From Chitinimonas arctica (GTDB lineage Bacteria > Pseudomonadota > Gammaproteobacteria > Burkholderiales > Chitinimonadaceae), in NCBI RefSeq assembly GCF_007431345.1, contig NZ_CP041730.1, positions 2,046,001 to 2,110,000 on the forward strand: 64,000 bases of DNA. The letters are read 5' to 3'. The translations under genes were made by a program, and so were the position numbers. Of this stretch, positions 53,432 through 62,151 are shown in pieces. Each line of letters begins with the position of its first letter. Position 1 is the stretch's first letter. The notes beneath the pieces were generated by a model that had not been told where the DNA came from, made no database searches, and saw only the letters and a list, made by a program, of their open reading frames with translations.

Positions 53432-55192
53432 TCAGCTCAAATTGCCGTAGTCGCGCTCTTTGGCGACGGTACCGGCTTGCAGATGACGCATATGCGGCGG
53501 CAGATCCATCTGGCTCAGGCCACGATTGTTCTGCACCATGGGGAAGACGTTCTCGGACTGGTCGGTAATAAAGTCCATGAACACCAGCCGGTCCTTCAGC
53601 TTCATCGCCTCGCGCAGCACCGGCTCCACATCGGCCGGCCGCTCGATCTTGAAGCCGACATGGCCATAGGCCTCGGCCAGTTTCACGAAATCGGGCAAGG
53701 CATCCATATAGGATTCGGCATAGCGGTTGCCGTAGAAGAACTCCTGCCACTGCCGCACCATGCCCAGATAGCGGTTGTTCAGGTTCACGATCTTGACCGG
53801 CACGTGGTACTGCTTGCAGGTCGACAGTTCCTGGATATTCATCTGGATGGACGCTTCGCCGGTCACGCAGGCAACCGTGTCGTGCGGATTGGCCAGTTGC
53901 ACGCCCATGGCCGACGGCAGGCCGAAGCCCATCGTGCCCAGCCCGCCGGAGTTGATCCAGCGGCGTGGCTTGTTGAACTTGTAGTACTGCGCCGCCCACA
54001 TCTGGTGCTGCCCGACGTCCGAGGTGACAAAGGCTTCACCACCGGTCACTTCGTACAGCTTTTGCACCACGAATTGCGGCTTGATGATGTCGCTGTCCAT
54101 GTCGAAACGCAGGCAGTCGTGGCCACGCCATTCTTCCAGCTGGCGCCACCAGCTGGCCAGGTGGTCGGGGTTGGGGCGCTGGCCGGACTGGCGCAAAATC
54201 GCCAGCATCTCGTCCAGCACATCGCGCACATTGCCGACGATGGGGATATCGACCTTGACGCGCTTGGCGATCGAGGACGGGTCGATATCGATATGGACGA
54301 TCTTCTTGGGCGAGCTGAGGAAGTGCGAGGGTACCGAGATGACCCGGTCGTCGAAGCGCGCGCCGATGGCGATCAGCACATCGCAGTGCTGCATGGCCAT
54401 ATTGGCTTCGTACAGGCCGTGCATGCCCAGCATGCCCAGGTTCTGCTGATCGGAGCCGGAGAACGCGCCCAAGCCCATCAGGGTATTGGTCACCGGCACG
54501 CCCAGCATCTTGACCAGCTCGGTCACCTGTGCCGAGGCATTGGACAGCACCGCGCCGCCACCGACATAGATCAGCGGCCGCTTGGCTTCGTTGAGCAGGT
54601 TCACCGCCTTCTTGATCTGGCCGGGGTGGCCCTTCGAAGGCGGATTGTAGGAGCGCAGGCTGACCGATTGCGGGTACTGGAACTCGGCCTTGGCGATGGT
54701 GACATCCTTGGGGATATCGACGATCACCGGACCGGGACGGCCGGTCGTGGCGATATAGAAAGCCTTCTTCATCGCGCTGGCGATATCGCGCACATCCTTG
54801 ACCAGGATATTGTGCTTCACGCAGGGCCGGGTGATGCCGACCATATCGACTTCCTGGAAGGCATCCAGGCCGATGGCCGGGGTGGGTACCTGGCCGGAGA
54901 TGACGATCAGCGGGATCGAATCCATATAGGCGGTCGCGATGCCGGTAATGGCATTGGTGGCGCCGGGTCCGGATGTGACCAGGGCCACGCCGACCTTGTT
55001 GCTGGAACGCGAATAGCCGTCAGCCGCATGCACGGCCGCCTGCTCGTGGCGCACCAGCACATGCTTGAATTTGTCTTGCCTGAAAATTGCGTCGTAGATT
55101 TCGAGAACAGCACCACCCGGATAGCCGAAGACGAACTCAACGCCTTCTTCGTGCAAACAGCGGGTGAGGATTTCCGCACCAGAGATTTCCAT
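53432..55192 (-). CDS. ilvI: Acetolactate synthase large (catalytic) subunit
   Basis: This TPP-dependent enzyme makes acetolactate and acetohydroxybutyrate. The 586-residue product starts MEISGAEILTRCLHEEGVEF; FGYPGGAVLEIYDA and HEQAAVHAADGYSR contain the catalytic Glu region. The TPP motif reads TGEASIQMNIQEL...NLNN, with GE in place of the usual GDG, a variant I recall from betaproteobacterial IlvI. ATG 55192 has AAGGA 7 bases upstream; the upstream open frame is leader sequence. Confidence 0.97.
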   Translation of the reverse strand: MEISGAEILTRCLHEEGVEFVFGYPGGAVLEIYDAIFRQDKFKHVLVRHEQAAVHAADGYSRSSNKVGVALVTSGPGATNAITGIATAYMDSIPLIVISGQVPTPAIGLDAFQEVDMVGITRPCVKHNILVKDVRDIASAMKKAFYIATTGRPGPVIVDIPKDVTIAKAEFQYPQSVSLRSYNPPSKGHPGQIKKAVNLLNEAKRPLIYVGGGAVLSNASAQVTELVKMLGVPVTNTLMGLGAFSGSDQQNLGMLGMHGLYEANMAMQHCDVLIAIGARFDDRVISVPSHFLSSPKKIVHIDIDPSSIAKRVKVDIPIVGNVRDVLDEMLAILRQSGQRPNPDHLASWWRQLEEWRGHDCLRFDMDSDIIKPQFVVQKLYEVTGGEAFVTSDVGQHQMWAAQYYKFNKPRRWINSGGLGTMGFGLPSAMGVQLANPHDTVACVTGEASIQMNIQELSTCKQYHVPVKIVNLNNRYLGMVRQWQEFFYGNRYAESYMDALPDFVKLAEAYGHVGFKIERPADVEPVLREAMKLKDRLVFMDFITDQSENVFPMVQNNRGLSQMDLPPHMRHLQAGTVAKERDYGNLS

Positions 55193-55413
55193 GATGTCTT
55201 CCTTTGTGAAGAGGACACATACAGACCACGGGTTCGTGCGACCTGGACAAGCGAACCGGAAACAACGCACCGCGAGGCACGAAGGGGACACGCGCATTCG
55301 ACGTCCAGGAAAAGACGCCGAACCGACGCACCCGTGACCAGGAACGCAAGCGAAGCGGACGAACCGCCTCAAGTCGACTTATAACGAATTCAGTGATCTG
55401 CAACCAATGCAGC

Positions 55414-55559
55414 AAAAAAAAGCCTGTAGGACTTTCAACCGGCGCGTCACGCGACGCGCCTAAGCCAACCGGGCTGTCACCGCACCTTGCTTGTGGCAGG
55501 TGAGCGACATCGAGACATGCTGCCGATATGGTATTGACGAGTAGTTGCCGGTCAATACC
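55414..55559 (-). promoter_or_regulatory. Structured leader of the ilvIHC operon
   Basis: Three inverted repeats lie between the likely promoter and ilvI: GGTATTGAC/GTCAATACC (55530-55559), GGCGCGTC/GACGCGCC (55441-55460, perfect 8-base stem) and AAAGTCC TACA GGCTTT followed by a T-run (55414-55435), a terminator-like hairpin about 220 bases before ilvI. No leader peptide rich in Ile, Val or Leu was found, so the sensing mechanism is open. A TTGACC-N17-ATATGG promoter is possible at about 55583-55612. Confidence 0.5.
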
Positions 55560-55676
55560 GTCCGTGGCGGAGAGGATTGCGTGACCATATCCGACCGGCC
55601 GTCGCTCGGTCAAGTGCCACGATGCACCCATGGTCCATGCTTTGCTATCATCCGCGCGCCCCACCCCTTTCATGGA

Positions 55677-56252
55677 ATGATTTTGCCCAGCACCGATCGC
55701 CTGTCCGCCTTTCTTATCGACGTCGAACGCCGCGCCTTTCGCCAGGCCATGTTCGCCGTGCAGAACGAGGATGCCGCGCTGGATCTGGTGCAGGAGGCCA
55801 TGCTGCGGCTGGCCGAGCGCTACGCCGAGCGGCCGGAGGAAGAATGGCCGATGCTGTTCCAGCGCATCATGCAGAACGCCATACGCGATCATTATCGGCG
55901 CAGCAAGGTGCGCGGTTTCTGGGTGAGCCTGCTGTCAGCTTTGACGCCGGCGCGCGACGAAGACGAGGAAGTCGACCCGCTCGACACCTTCTATGTTGAA
56001 GCGAGCAGCGCGGCCTTGCAGCCGCCCGATATACAGGTAGACCGCAATCGCACGCGCGAGCTGATCGATGCAGGCTTGGCGAAATTACCGTTGCGTCAAC
56101 GGCAGGCCTTCCTGCTGCGTTATGTGGAAGAGCTGGACGTCGCCGCCACGGCAGCCGCGATGGGCTGCTCGGAAGGCAGCGTCAAGACCCACTGTTCACG
56201 CGCCTGCCACGCGCTGGCGGATTGGTTGAGGGAGAAGGGGGTGGAACCATGA
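55677..56252 (+). CDS. ECF-type RNA polymerase sigma factor
   Basis: The 191-residue product has region 2 (AALDLVQEAMLRLAERYAE; MLFQRIMQNAIRDHYRR) and region 4 (LAKLPLRQRQAFLLRYVEEL; AAAMGCSEGSVKTHCSRA) of extracytoplasmic-function sigma factors. It overlaps the DUF3619 gene by 4 bases and belongs to the sigma-DUF3619-DUF3106-RDD cluster typical of betaproteobacteria, where the DUF3619 membrane protein may act as its anti-sigma factor (inferred). Confidence 0.88.
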   Translation: MILPSTDRLSAFLIDVERRAFRQAMFAVQNEDAALDLVQEAMLRLAERYAERPEEEWPMLFQRIMQNAIRDHYRRSKVRGFWVSLLSALTPARDEDEEVDPLDTFYVEASSAALQPPDIQVDRNRTRELIDAGLAKLPLRQRQAFLLRYVEELDVAATAAAMGCSEGSVKTHCSRACHALADWLREKGVEP

Positions 56253-56623
56253 GTACCGAACACTTCGATCCGGAAAAATTCGGACGCACCATAGCCGCGC
56301 AGCTGGGTGACGGCGAACTGACGCCCAGCCAGCGCGCCCGCCTGGAAACCAGTCGACAACGGGCGCTGGCGCACGCGGCGAAGCCTGCCCCGGTGCGGGC
56401 CCTGGCCGGGCTGGCGGGTTGGCCGCTGCGCCATCCGCGCTACCGTAAATGGCTCCCCTATGCCTGGTTCGCCTTGCTGGTGGGCGTGGCCCTCTATTGC
56501 TGGCAGTACGAACCGGCATCATTTATCGATGACGATATCGACACCCAGTTGCTGGCCGATGAGGTACCGCTGGATGCCTGGCTGTCCGACCGGGTCGATT
56601 ACCTGGCGCGGAGCGAATCTTGA
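56249..56623 (+). CDS. DUF3619 family membrane protein
   Basis: The 124-residue product has one central membrane segment (WLPYAWFALLVGVALYCW) between a basic cytosolic N-terminal part and an acidic C-terminal part (DDIDTQLLADEVPLDAWLSD). This single-pass topology next to a sigma gene suggests an anti-sigma role, not shown by sequence. It is coupled by ATGA to the sigma gene and by TTGA to the next gene. Confidence 0.82.
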   Translation: MSTEHFDPEKFGRTIAAQLGDGELTPSQRARLETSRQRALAHAAKPAPVRALAGLAGWPLRHPRYRKWLPYAWFALLVGVALYCWQYEPASFIDDDIDTQLLADEVPLDAWLSDRVDYLARSES

Positions 56624-56997
56624 CCGGCCAGCTGCGCCGGCTGGCGCTTTCGCTGGCAATCCTGCCCTGCCTCGCCCAGGCAGCCCCCGCCCCGCGCTGG
56701 GACGCCCTGCCGCCGGCACAACGCGTCGTGCTGGCGCCGCTGGCGGGAGACTGGGATAGCTATCCGCCTTCCCAGCGCGAGCACCTGGTGGCGCTGGCGC
56801 AGCGCTATCCCAGCCTGTCGGCCGAAGAACGCGGCCGCGTGGATACGCGCCTGAAGCATTGGTCTACGCTGAGCCGGGCCGAACGCGACAAGGCCCGCGA
56901 CAATTACAAGAAGGTTCAGAACCTGCCGCCGGAAAAGCGCGCGGCGGTCAAACAGCAGCTCAAACAGGCACCGGCCGGGCCAAGCCCCAGCAAGTAG
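56620..56997 (+). CDS. DUF3106 family exported protein
   Basis: The 125-residue product has a signal peptide (ALSLAILPCLAQA) and Trp/Arg-rich repeats (WDALPPAQRVVLAPLAGDWD; STLSRAERDKARDNYKKVQN; LPPEKRAAV) typical of DUF3106. Function unknown. The start is TTG at 56620, overlapping the previous stop. It is likely periplasmic and may be the signal-side partner of the sigma system. Confidence 0.82.
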   Translation: MTGQLRRLALSLAILPCLAQAAPAPRWDALPPAQRVVLAPLAGDWDSYPPSQREHLVALAQRYPSLSAEERGRVDTRLKHWSTLSRAERDKARDNYKKVQNLPPEKRAAVKQQLKQAPAGPSPSK

Positions 56998-57075
56998 CTC
57001 CATTTACGCGGCGGTGGCATTCCGCCTGGCAAGGCCGTATCGTTGCGGCCTTGTCCCATCGCCACCCTGCCAAAC

Positions 57076-57576
57076 ATGACCATCGAACACCCGCTCGCGC
57101 CCCGTGGGCGCCGGCTTGTCTCGCTCTGCTACGAAAGCCTCTTGCTGCTCGCCGTCCTGGTGGCGGCCGGTATGTTGTTCGAACTGCTGCTGCCGGCCGG
57201 CTTGATCGGCACGCCGGTCGAGTTCACCTACTTGCTGCTGGTCATGTTCGGCTATTTTGCCTGGTGTTGGCGCCGTTCCGGCCAGACCTTGGCGATGAAG
57301 ACCTGGCGCCTGCAATTGCGCGGCACCGATAACCGCTTGCCCAGCTGGCGGGCCATCGTCCTGCGCTTCGCCATCGCCTTGCTGATGTATGCGCCTTTGC
57401 TGCCTGCGCTGGTCTCCCGCAAGCACGTCCCGGATATGCCGTGGCTACCGTGGCTGGCTTGCATCTGGGCTGCCCTGCCCTGGCTATGGTCCTTGCTGGA
57501 CCGCGAGCATCAGGCGCTATACGACCGGCTGGCCGGCACGCGCATTGTGCTTTTGCCTATCAATCGGGCCGATTGA
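57076..57576 (+). CDS. RDD family membrane protein
   Basis: The 166-residue product has the RDD pattern: an N-terminal APRGRRLVSLCYESLLLLAV segment, three or four membrane helices and QTLAMKTWRLQLRG, then LLDREHQALYDRLAGTRIVL near the end. The first Asp of the RDD motif is replaced (RLVSLCYE). ATG 57076 is used; an upstream ATG at 57043 is possible. Function unknown. It converges on lnt. Confidence 0.85.
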   Translation: MTIEHPLAPRGRRLVSLCYESLLLLAVLVAAGMLFELLLPAGLIGTPVEFTYLLLVMFGYFAWCWRRSGQTLAMKTWRLQLRGTDNRLPSWRAIVLRFAIALLMYAPLLPALVSRKHVPDMPWLPWLACIWAALPWLWSLLDREHQALYDRLAGTRIVLLPINRAD

Positions 57577-57591
57577 CGCCGGCGCAGTGCC

Positions 57592-59103
57592 TTACTTCCG
57601 TCGCAAATAAATGCTTATTGCGCCACCCAGCGCCGCCAGCAGCAAGGCCGCGCCATTACCCCAGCGCATATAGGGCGTCTCGCCCTGCTGGCCTTGCACC
57701 ACGGCGTACAGGGTGCCCTCGACCCGCTCCGGCAGGCGCGCCAGGTAGCGGCCATGCGGGTCGATCGCGGCGGTGGTCCCGCTATTGGTCGCCCGCAGCA
57801 TGGGGCGGCCGGTTTCCAGGGCACGGGCCTGGCTGATCTGGCCATGCTGCGCCAGCGCCACCGAGCCATCGAACCAGGCAAGGTTGGAAAGATTCAGCAA
57901 GATGGTCGCCTGGCGGGCATTCGCCAACAATTCTTCCCCGAAAACGTCCTCGTAGCAGATATTGGCGGCGATACGCTGGTCCCTTACCGGCAGAGGCCGT
58001 TGCACCGCTCCGCCGGCACTGAAATCGACCAGCGGCATCTTCAGCAGATCGTCGTATATCCAGGCGAATAGCGGCCGCAGCGGCACATACTCGCCGAAGG
58101 GCACCAGATGGGCCTTGTAGTTGGCTGGCCGGGCCGGATCGCTGAGCAGTACCGCGCCGTTGTAATAGCGTGGGCCACGGCCTTCCATATGGGGTGCGCC
58201 GGCAATCAGGGCGGCATTGCGTTCGCGCACCATGCCCAGCATGCCGTCGAGGTATTCGGCCGGGACATCGTCAAGAAAGATGGGGAAGGCGGTTTCCGGC
58301 AAAACGATCAGATCGGCCTTGGCGTCCTTCAACAACAGATAGTAGGTCCGCAGGTTATAGACCAGGTCTTCCAGGCCCCATTTCTGGTTTTGCGGGATGG
58401 CTCCCTGCAGGAGCGCAACCTTGAGCGGTTTGCCGCTGGGCTGGGTCCAGGCGACTTCCTTCAAGCCCATGCCGCCCAGGCAGATCAGTACGGCGGCGGC
58501 CACGGCCCAGCCGTCGCTTCTATCCAGGCGCCGGCCCATCAGCCATGCGGCCAGGCCGGCCAGCAGGGCCACCAGCCCGCCCACGCCATAAATGCCCAGC
58601 AGCGGCGCATAGCCCGCCAACGGACCATCGGGGATCTGGCTATAGCCTATCGACGCCCAGGGAAAGCCGGTAAACAGCCAGCCGCGCAGCCACTCGCCCA
58701 GCATCCAGCAAGCGGGCAGTGCGGCCAAGAGCAAGGCGGCCCGTGAGTCGCCGGCCAGCCGCTTGGCGGTGTAGACGATCAGCGCGGGATACAAGCCCAG
58801 GAAGGCAGCCAGACCCACCACCGCCAGCACGGCCAGCGGCGCCGGCATGCCGCCATAGGTATGCAGGCTGATAAAGATCCAATGGATGGTGGCGCTAAAG
58901 AAGCCGAAGCCCCAGGCCCAGCCGATAAACACGGCGCGGCGCCGGCTGGGCGCCACATCGATCAAGCCGAACAGCAAGGCCAGCGACAGCGGCAGCATGG
59001 GCCAGAAGGAAAAAGGCGCGAAACCGAACACCGAAATGGCACCGATCAGCGCCGGCGGCAATGCCCTGCCAAGCAGGCGGGCCAAGGAAGAAAAGCGGCT
59101 CAC
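57592..59103 (-). CDS. lnt: Apolipoprotein N-acyltransferase
   Basis: Lnt adds the third acyl chain to lipoproteins in the inner membrane. The 503-residue product has about seven membrane segments and a nitrilase-like periplasmic domain with the catalytic triad in order: Glu in VLPETAFP, Lys in YKAHLVPFGEYVP and Cys in ICYEDVFGE. The GTG start at 59103 overlaps the corC stop (GTGA). corC-lnt pairing is conserved in proteobacteria. Confidence 0.96.
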   Translation of the reverse strand: MSRFSSLARLLGRALPPALIGAISVFGFAPFSFWPMLPLSLALLFGLIDVAPSRRRAVFIGWAWGFGFFSATIHWIFISLHTYGGMPAPLAVLAVVGLAAFLGLYPALIVYTAKRLAGDSRAALLLAALPACWMLGEWLRGWLFTGFPWASIGYSQIPDGPLAGYAPLLGIYGVGGLVALLAGLAAWLMGRRLDRSDGWAVAAAVLICLGGMGLKEVAWTQPSGKPLKVALLQGAIPQNQKWGLEDLVYNLRTYYLLLKDAKADLIVLPETAFPIFLDDVPAEYLDGMLGMVRERNAALIAGAPHMEGRGPRYYNGAVLLSDPARPANYKAHLVPFGEYVPLRPLFAWIYDDLLKMPLVDFSAGGAVQRPLPVRDQRIAANICYEDVFGEELLANARQATILLNLSNLAWFDGSVALAQHGQISQARALETGRPMLRATNSGTTAAIDPHGRYLARLPERVEGTLYAVVQGQQGETPYMRWGNGAALLLAALGGAISIYLRRK

Positions 59104-59963
59104 GTCGCGTCCACGGTCGCGACCAGCTCACGCTCGACCAACAAGGAATAGATGCGCCGGCTGTCGGCACGCAATACCTGGAAATGATAGCCGCCGAAGC
59201 TGACCGCATCGCCGCGCTTGGGCACCCGGCCGAATTCGCCGACCACCAGGCCGCCCACCGTATCCACGTCGGTATCGCTGTAGGCCGCGCCCAGGACGGC
59301 GTTGAAATCCGCCACCGGCGTAATCGCCTTCACCCGCCAGCGGCCTTGCCTATCCTGGATGATATTGTCTTCGGTATCGTCGAAATCGTACTCGTCCTCG
59401 ATATCGCCGACGATCTGCTCGACCACGTCCTCGATGGTGACCAGCCCGGCCACGCCGCCGTACTCGTCCACCACGATGGCCATATGGTTGCGGTTCGCGC
59501 GGAACTCCTTGAGCAGTACGTTGAGCCGCTTGGATTCGGGAATAAACAGCGCGGGACGGAGCATATCGCGCAGGTCGAAGCTCTGGCCGGCGTAATAGCG
59601 GAGCAGGTCCTTGGCCAACAGGATGCCGAGGATATTGTCCTTGGAACCGTCGCACACCGGAAAGCGCGAGTGCGCCGTCTCGATAACAAAGGGAATAAAG
59701 GTTTCGGGTGTCTCGTTGATGCTGATGACATCCATCTGCGAGCGGGGAATCATGACATCGCGAACCTGCAGATCGCCGACCTGCAGCACGCCTTCGATCA
59801 TGGCCAAGGCATCGGCATCGAGCAGATGGCGCTCGAAGGCGGAGTGCAATAACTCCACCAGTTCTTCGCGGTCTTCCGGTTCACGCAGCAAGAAGGCGGT
59901 CAGGCGTTCCAGCCAGCTGGGTTTGATTGCTTGTCTGGCTGAGCGACTAGAGGGTAAGTCCAT
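59100..59963 (-). CDS. corC: HlyC/CorC family transporter-associated CBS protein
   Basis: The 287-residue soluble protein has two CBS domains (VRDVMIPRSQMDVISINETP at the first; FRANRNHMAIVVDEYGGVAG at the second) and a C-terminal CorC_HlyC domain (VDTVGGLVVGEFGRVPKRGD). It is associated with magnesium and cobalt efflux or lipid-related functions, not settled. ATG 59963 is chosen by alignment with the family start MDLPSS; longer in-frame starts are unlikely. Confidence 0.92.
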   Translation of the reverse strand: MDLPSSRSARQAIKPSWLERLTAFLLREPEDREELVELLHSAFERHLLDADALAMIEGVLQVGDLQVRDVMIPRSQMDVISINETPETFIPFVIETAHSRFPVCDGSKDNILGILLAKDLLRYYAGQSFDLRDMLRPALFIPESKRLNVLLKEFRANRNHMAIVVDEYGGVAGLVTIEDVVEQIVGDIEDEYDFDDTEDNIIQDRQGRWRVKAITPVADFNAVLGAAYSDTDVDTVGGLVVGEFGRVPKRGDAVSFGGYHFQVLRADSRRIYSLLVERELVATVDAT

Positions 59964-60021
59964 ATGGCTTGCGGAAAAAAATAACAATGGCGGGATTATA
60001 GTCGCCTGACGCCTACACGCA

Positions 60022-60408
60022 TCAGGGCAATTCGTAGAATTCGATAGGCAGGCCATCGGGGTCGGCACAGAAAGTGAAGCGGGCGCCGGTGTATTCGTCG
60101 ATGCGGATCGGCTCGCAGGCCACCTCGAAACGGGCCATGCGCAGCACCATATCGTCGAGCCGGCTCACCCGGAAAGCCAGGTGCCGCAAGCCGCGCGCTT
60201 CCGGCCGGCTGGGCCGGGGCGGCGCGGCGGGAAAGGTGAACAGCTCGAGCTGCGCACCATCGGGCAGCCCGATATCGACCTTCCAGGAATCGCGTTCGGC
60301 CCGGTAGTGGGCCGCCAGTTCACGGCCGCCCAGGGCGTCGAGATAGAAGCGCCGCGCGGCGGCCAGATCGGCCACGATAAGGGCGACGTGGTGCAGACCG
60401 GCAATCAT
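60022..60408 (-). CDS. VOC family (glyoxalase-like) protein
   Basis: The 128-residue product has the paired beta-alpha-beta-beta-beta units of vicinal-oxygen-chelate proteins: LHHVALIVADLAAARRFY at the start, GLRHLAFRVSRLDDM in the middle and FCADPDGLPIEFYEL at the end, with His6 or His7, Glu56 region, His74 region and Glu125 as likely metal ligands. It resembles the GloA2/YaeR subgroup. Substrate unknown. It overlaps ybeY by 4 bases. Confidence 0.85.
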   Translation of the reverse strand: MIAGLHHVALIVADLAAARRFYLDALGGRELAAHYRAERDSWKVDIGLPDGAQLELFTFPAAPPRPSRPEARGLRHLAFRVSRLDDMVLRMARFEVACEPIRIDEYTGARFTFCADPDGLPIEFYELP

Positions 60409-61175
60409 GCCGCGTCCGGCGCGCCCTTTTCCAGCAGGTAGGGGTCGGGGTAGCCCAAGCCTTGCAGGATGGCGGTCTCCAGTGTTTCCATGGCTTCGGC
60501 CTCGTGCTCGTCCTGGTGGTCATAGCCCTGCAGATGCAGTACGCCGTGCACCACCAGGTGGGCCCAATGCGCCTCCAGGGACTTGCCTTGTTCCTGCGCC
60601 TCGCGGGCCACCACCGGCGCGCACAGCACCAGGTCGCCCATCACCACGTCGTCCATGCCCGGCATCGGATCACCTTCGTTGAAGGCGAAGCTGAGGACAT
60701 TGGTGGCGGCATCCTTGCCACGGTAATCGCGGTTCAATAGGCGGCCTTCCTCTTCATCCACCACGCGCACGGTGACGGATGCGGCCACGCCGGGCTCCAG
60801 CGCCACTTCGGCCCAGCCGCGCAGCGCCTTCTTGTTCGGCGTGCCCTTGGGCCGCACGGCATATTGCACGGCGATATCGACCTCGCCGGCGGGAAAGGCG
60901 TGCAGGTCCGCCATCTCGGCTTCGGCGAGCAGGTCCTCCGCCGGCTCCACTTCGTCCCGCTCCACTGCTATCCGTACCGCATTGGCCGCGCCGGGGCGAA
61001 GCAGCAGCCGCGCCGGGGCATCGTCGTCGCTGGGCGTGCCGATCAACAGCGTATCGTCGCCGTCCAGCAGGATCTGCAGCTCGCTACCATCCGCCAGCAC
61101 GATGCACAGGGCGTCGGCCTTGACACGCTTGCGTTTGCCGGCGGCGTCCACGGCGTATATTTCGACTTTATTCAT
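60405..61175 (-). CDS. ybeY: Endoribonuclease YbeY with unusual N-terminal extension
   Basis: YbeY is a zinc endoribonuclease for 16S rRNA maturation and ribosome quality control. The C-terminal about 155 residues form YbeY, with RDYRGKDAATNVLSFAF and the zinc site HGVLHLQGYDH (His210, His214, His220). Residues 1-95 are an additional beta-rich segment (VEIYAVDAAGKRKRVKADAL; LRPGAANAVRIAVERDEV) absent from the usual about 150-residue proteins. The ATG at 61175 overlaps the phoH end by 8 bases. The miaB-phoH-ybeY-corC order is conserved. Confidence 0.92.
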   Translation of the reverse strand: MNKVEIYAVDAAGKRKRVKADALCIVLADGSELQILLDGDDTLLIGTPSDDDAPARLLLRPGAANAVRIAVERDEVEPAEDLLAEAEMADLHAFPAGEVDIAVQYAVRPKGTPNKKALRGWAEVALEPGVAASVTVRVVDEEEGRLLNRDYRGKDAATNVLSFAFNEGDPMPGMDDVVMGDLVLCAPVVAREAQEQGKSLEAHWAHLVVHGVLHLQGYDHQDEHEAEAMETLETAILQGLGYPDPYLLEKGAPDAA

Positions 61176-62151
61176 GAGGTGCTTCCCGTTCGCTTGCATG
61201 GTCGCGTTTTTCATAGGCATCGACGATCTTCTGCACCAGCGGATGGCGCACCACGTCGTCGCTCTTGAAGTAATGCAGGGCAATACCGCGGACGTTCTTC
61301 AGTACCTGCTGCGCATCGTTCAGGCCCGACTTCTGGTGCTTGGCCAGGTCGATCTGGGTAACGTCGCCGGTCACTACCGCCTTCGAGCCGAAGCCGATGC
61401 GCGTCAGGAACATCTTCATCTGTTCCGGCGTGGTGTTCTGCGCTTCGTCGAGAATGATAAAGGCGTGATTCAGGGTGCGGCCCCGCATAAAGGCCAAGGG
61501 GGCGACTTCGATGGTGCCGCGTTCGAACAGCTTGGTCACCTTGTCGAAACCCATCAGATCGTACAGGGCGTCATAAAGCGGGCGCAGATAGGGATCGACC
61601 TTCTGCACCAGGTCGCCCGGCAGAAAACCCAGCCTTTCGCCGGCCTCGACGGCGGGCCGCACCAGCACCAGGCGCTTGACCAGGTCGCGCTCCAGCGCGT
61701 CCACGGCCGACGCCACCGCCAGGTAGGTCTTGCCGGTACCGGCCGGGCCGATGCCGAAGGTGATGTCGTGTTCCTGGATGGCCCGCAGGTAATGATTCTG
61801 CCTTGGCGTGCGGCCCCGCAGGTCGGCGCGCTTGGTCAGCAAGGCCGGCATGCCTTCGGCGGCGGCTTCCTCGTTCTGCGGATGGGCCACTTCTATCAAG
61901 CCGAGCTGGATATCCTCGACCTCGATCGGGCGGCGCGAGATGGCGTAAAAGCGCTCCAGCAACTCGGCGGCCAGCTTGGTCTGCGCCACCTTGCCGGAGA
62001 TGCTGAAATGCTCGGAGCGGCGCGCGATATCGACCTCCAGGCCGGTTTCGATCTGGCGGAGATTCTCGTCCAGTACGCCGCACAGATTGGCCAAGCGGCC
62101 ATTGTCTATCGGTTCAAAGCTGATTTCACGCGTGGCGTGCCGAACGCTCAT
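61168..62151 (-). CDS. ybeZ: PhoH-like ATPase (PhoH/YbeZ)
   Basis: The 327-residue product has Walker A (GPAGTGKTYLAVA), Walker B (HAFIILDEAQNTTPEQMKMF) and the typical MFLTRIGFGSKAVVTGD. It is a YbeZ-type ATPase that works with YbeY in rRNA processing; an RNA-helicase role is proposed for the family. It overlaps ybeY by 8 bases and the upstream GNAT gene by 4. Confidence 0.94.
   Translation of the reverse strand: MSVRHATREISFEPIDNGRLANLCGVLDENLRQIETGLEVDIARRSEHFSISGKVAQTKLAAELLERFYAISRRPIEVEDIQLGLIEVAHPQNEEAAAEGMPALLTKRADLRGRTPRQNHYLRAIQEHDITFGIGPAGTGKTYLAVASAVDALERDLVKRLVLVRPAVEAGERLGFLPGDLVQKVDPYLRPLYDALYDLMGFDKVTKLFERGTIEVAPLAFMRGRTLNHAFIILDEAQNTTPEQMKMFLTRIGFGSKAVVTGDVTQIDLAKHQKSGLNDAQQVLKNVRGIALHYFKSDDVVRHPLVQKIVDAYEKRDHASEREAPHE

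Noticed and set aside
53399..55384. 661-codon plus-strand open frame
   Set aside because: Exact antisense of ilvI, which is unambiguous; His/Gln/Asp-rich text is typical of GC-rich shadow frames.
55501..55560. ilv leader peptide containing Leu-Leu-Val and Ile codons near the 55530-55559 repeat
   Set aside because: The frame lacks a nearby start codon and the codon cluster is too small to act as a sensor.
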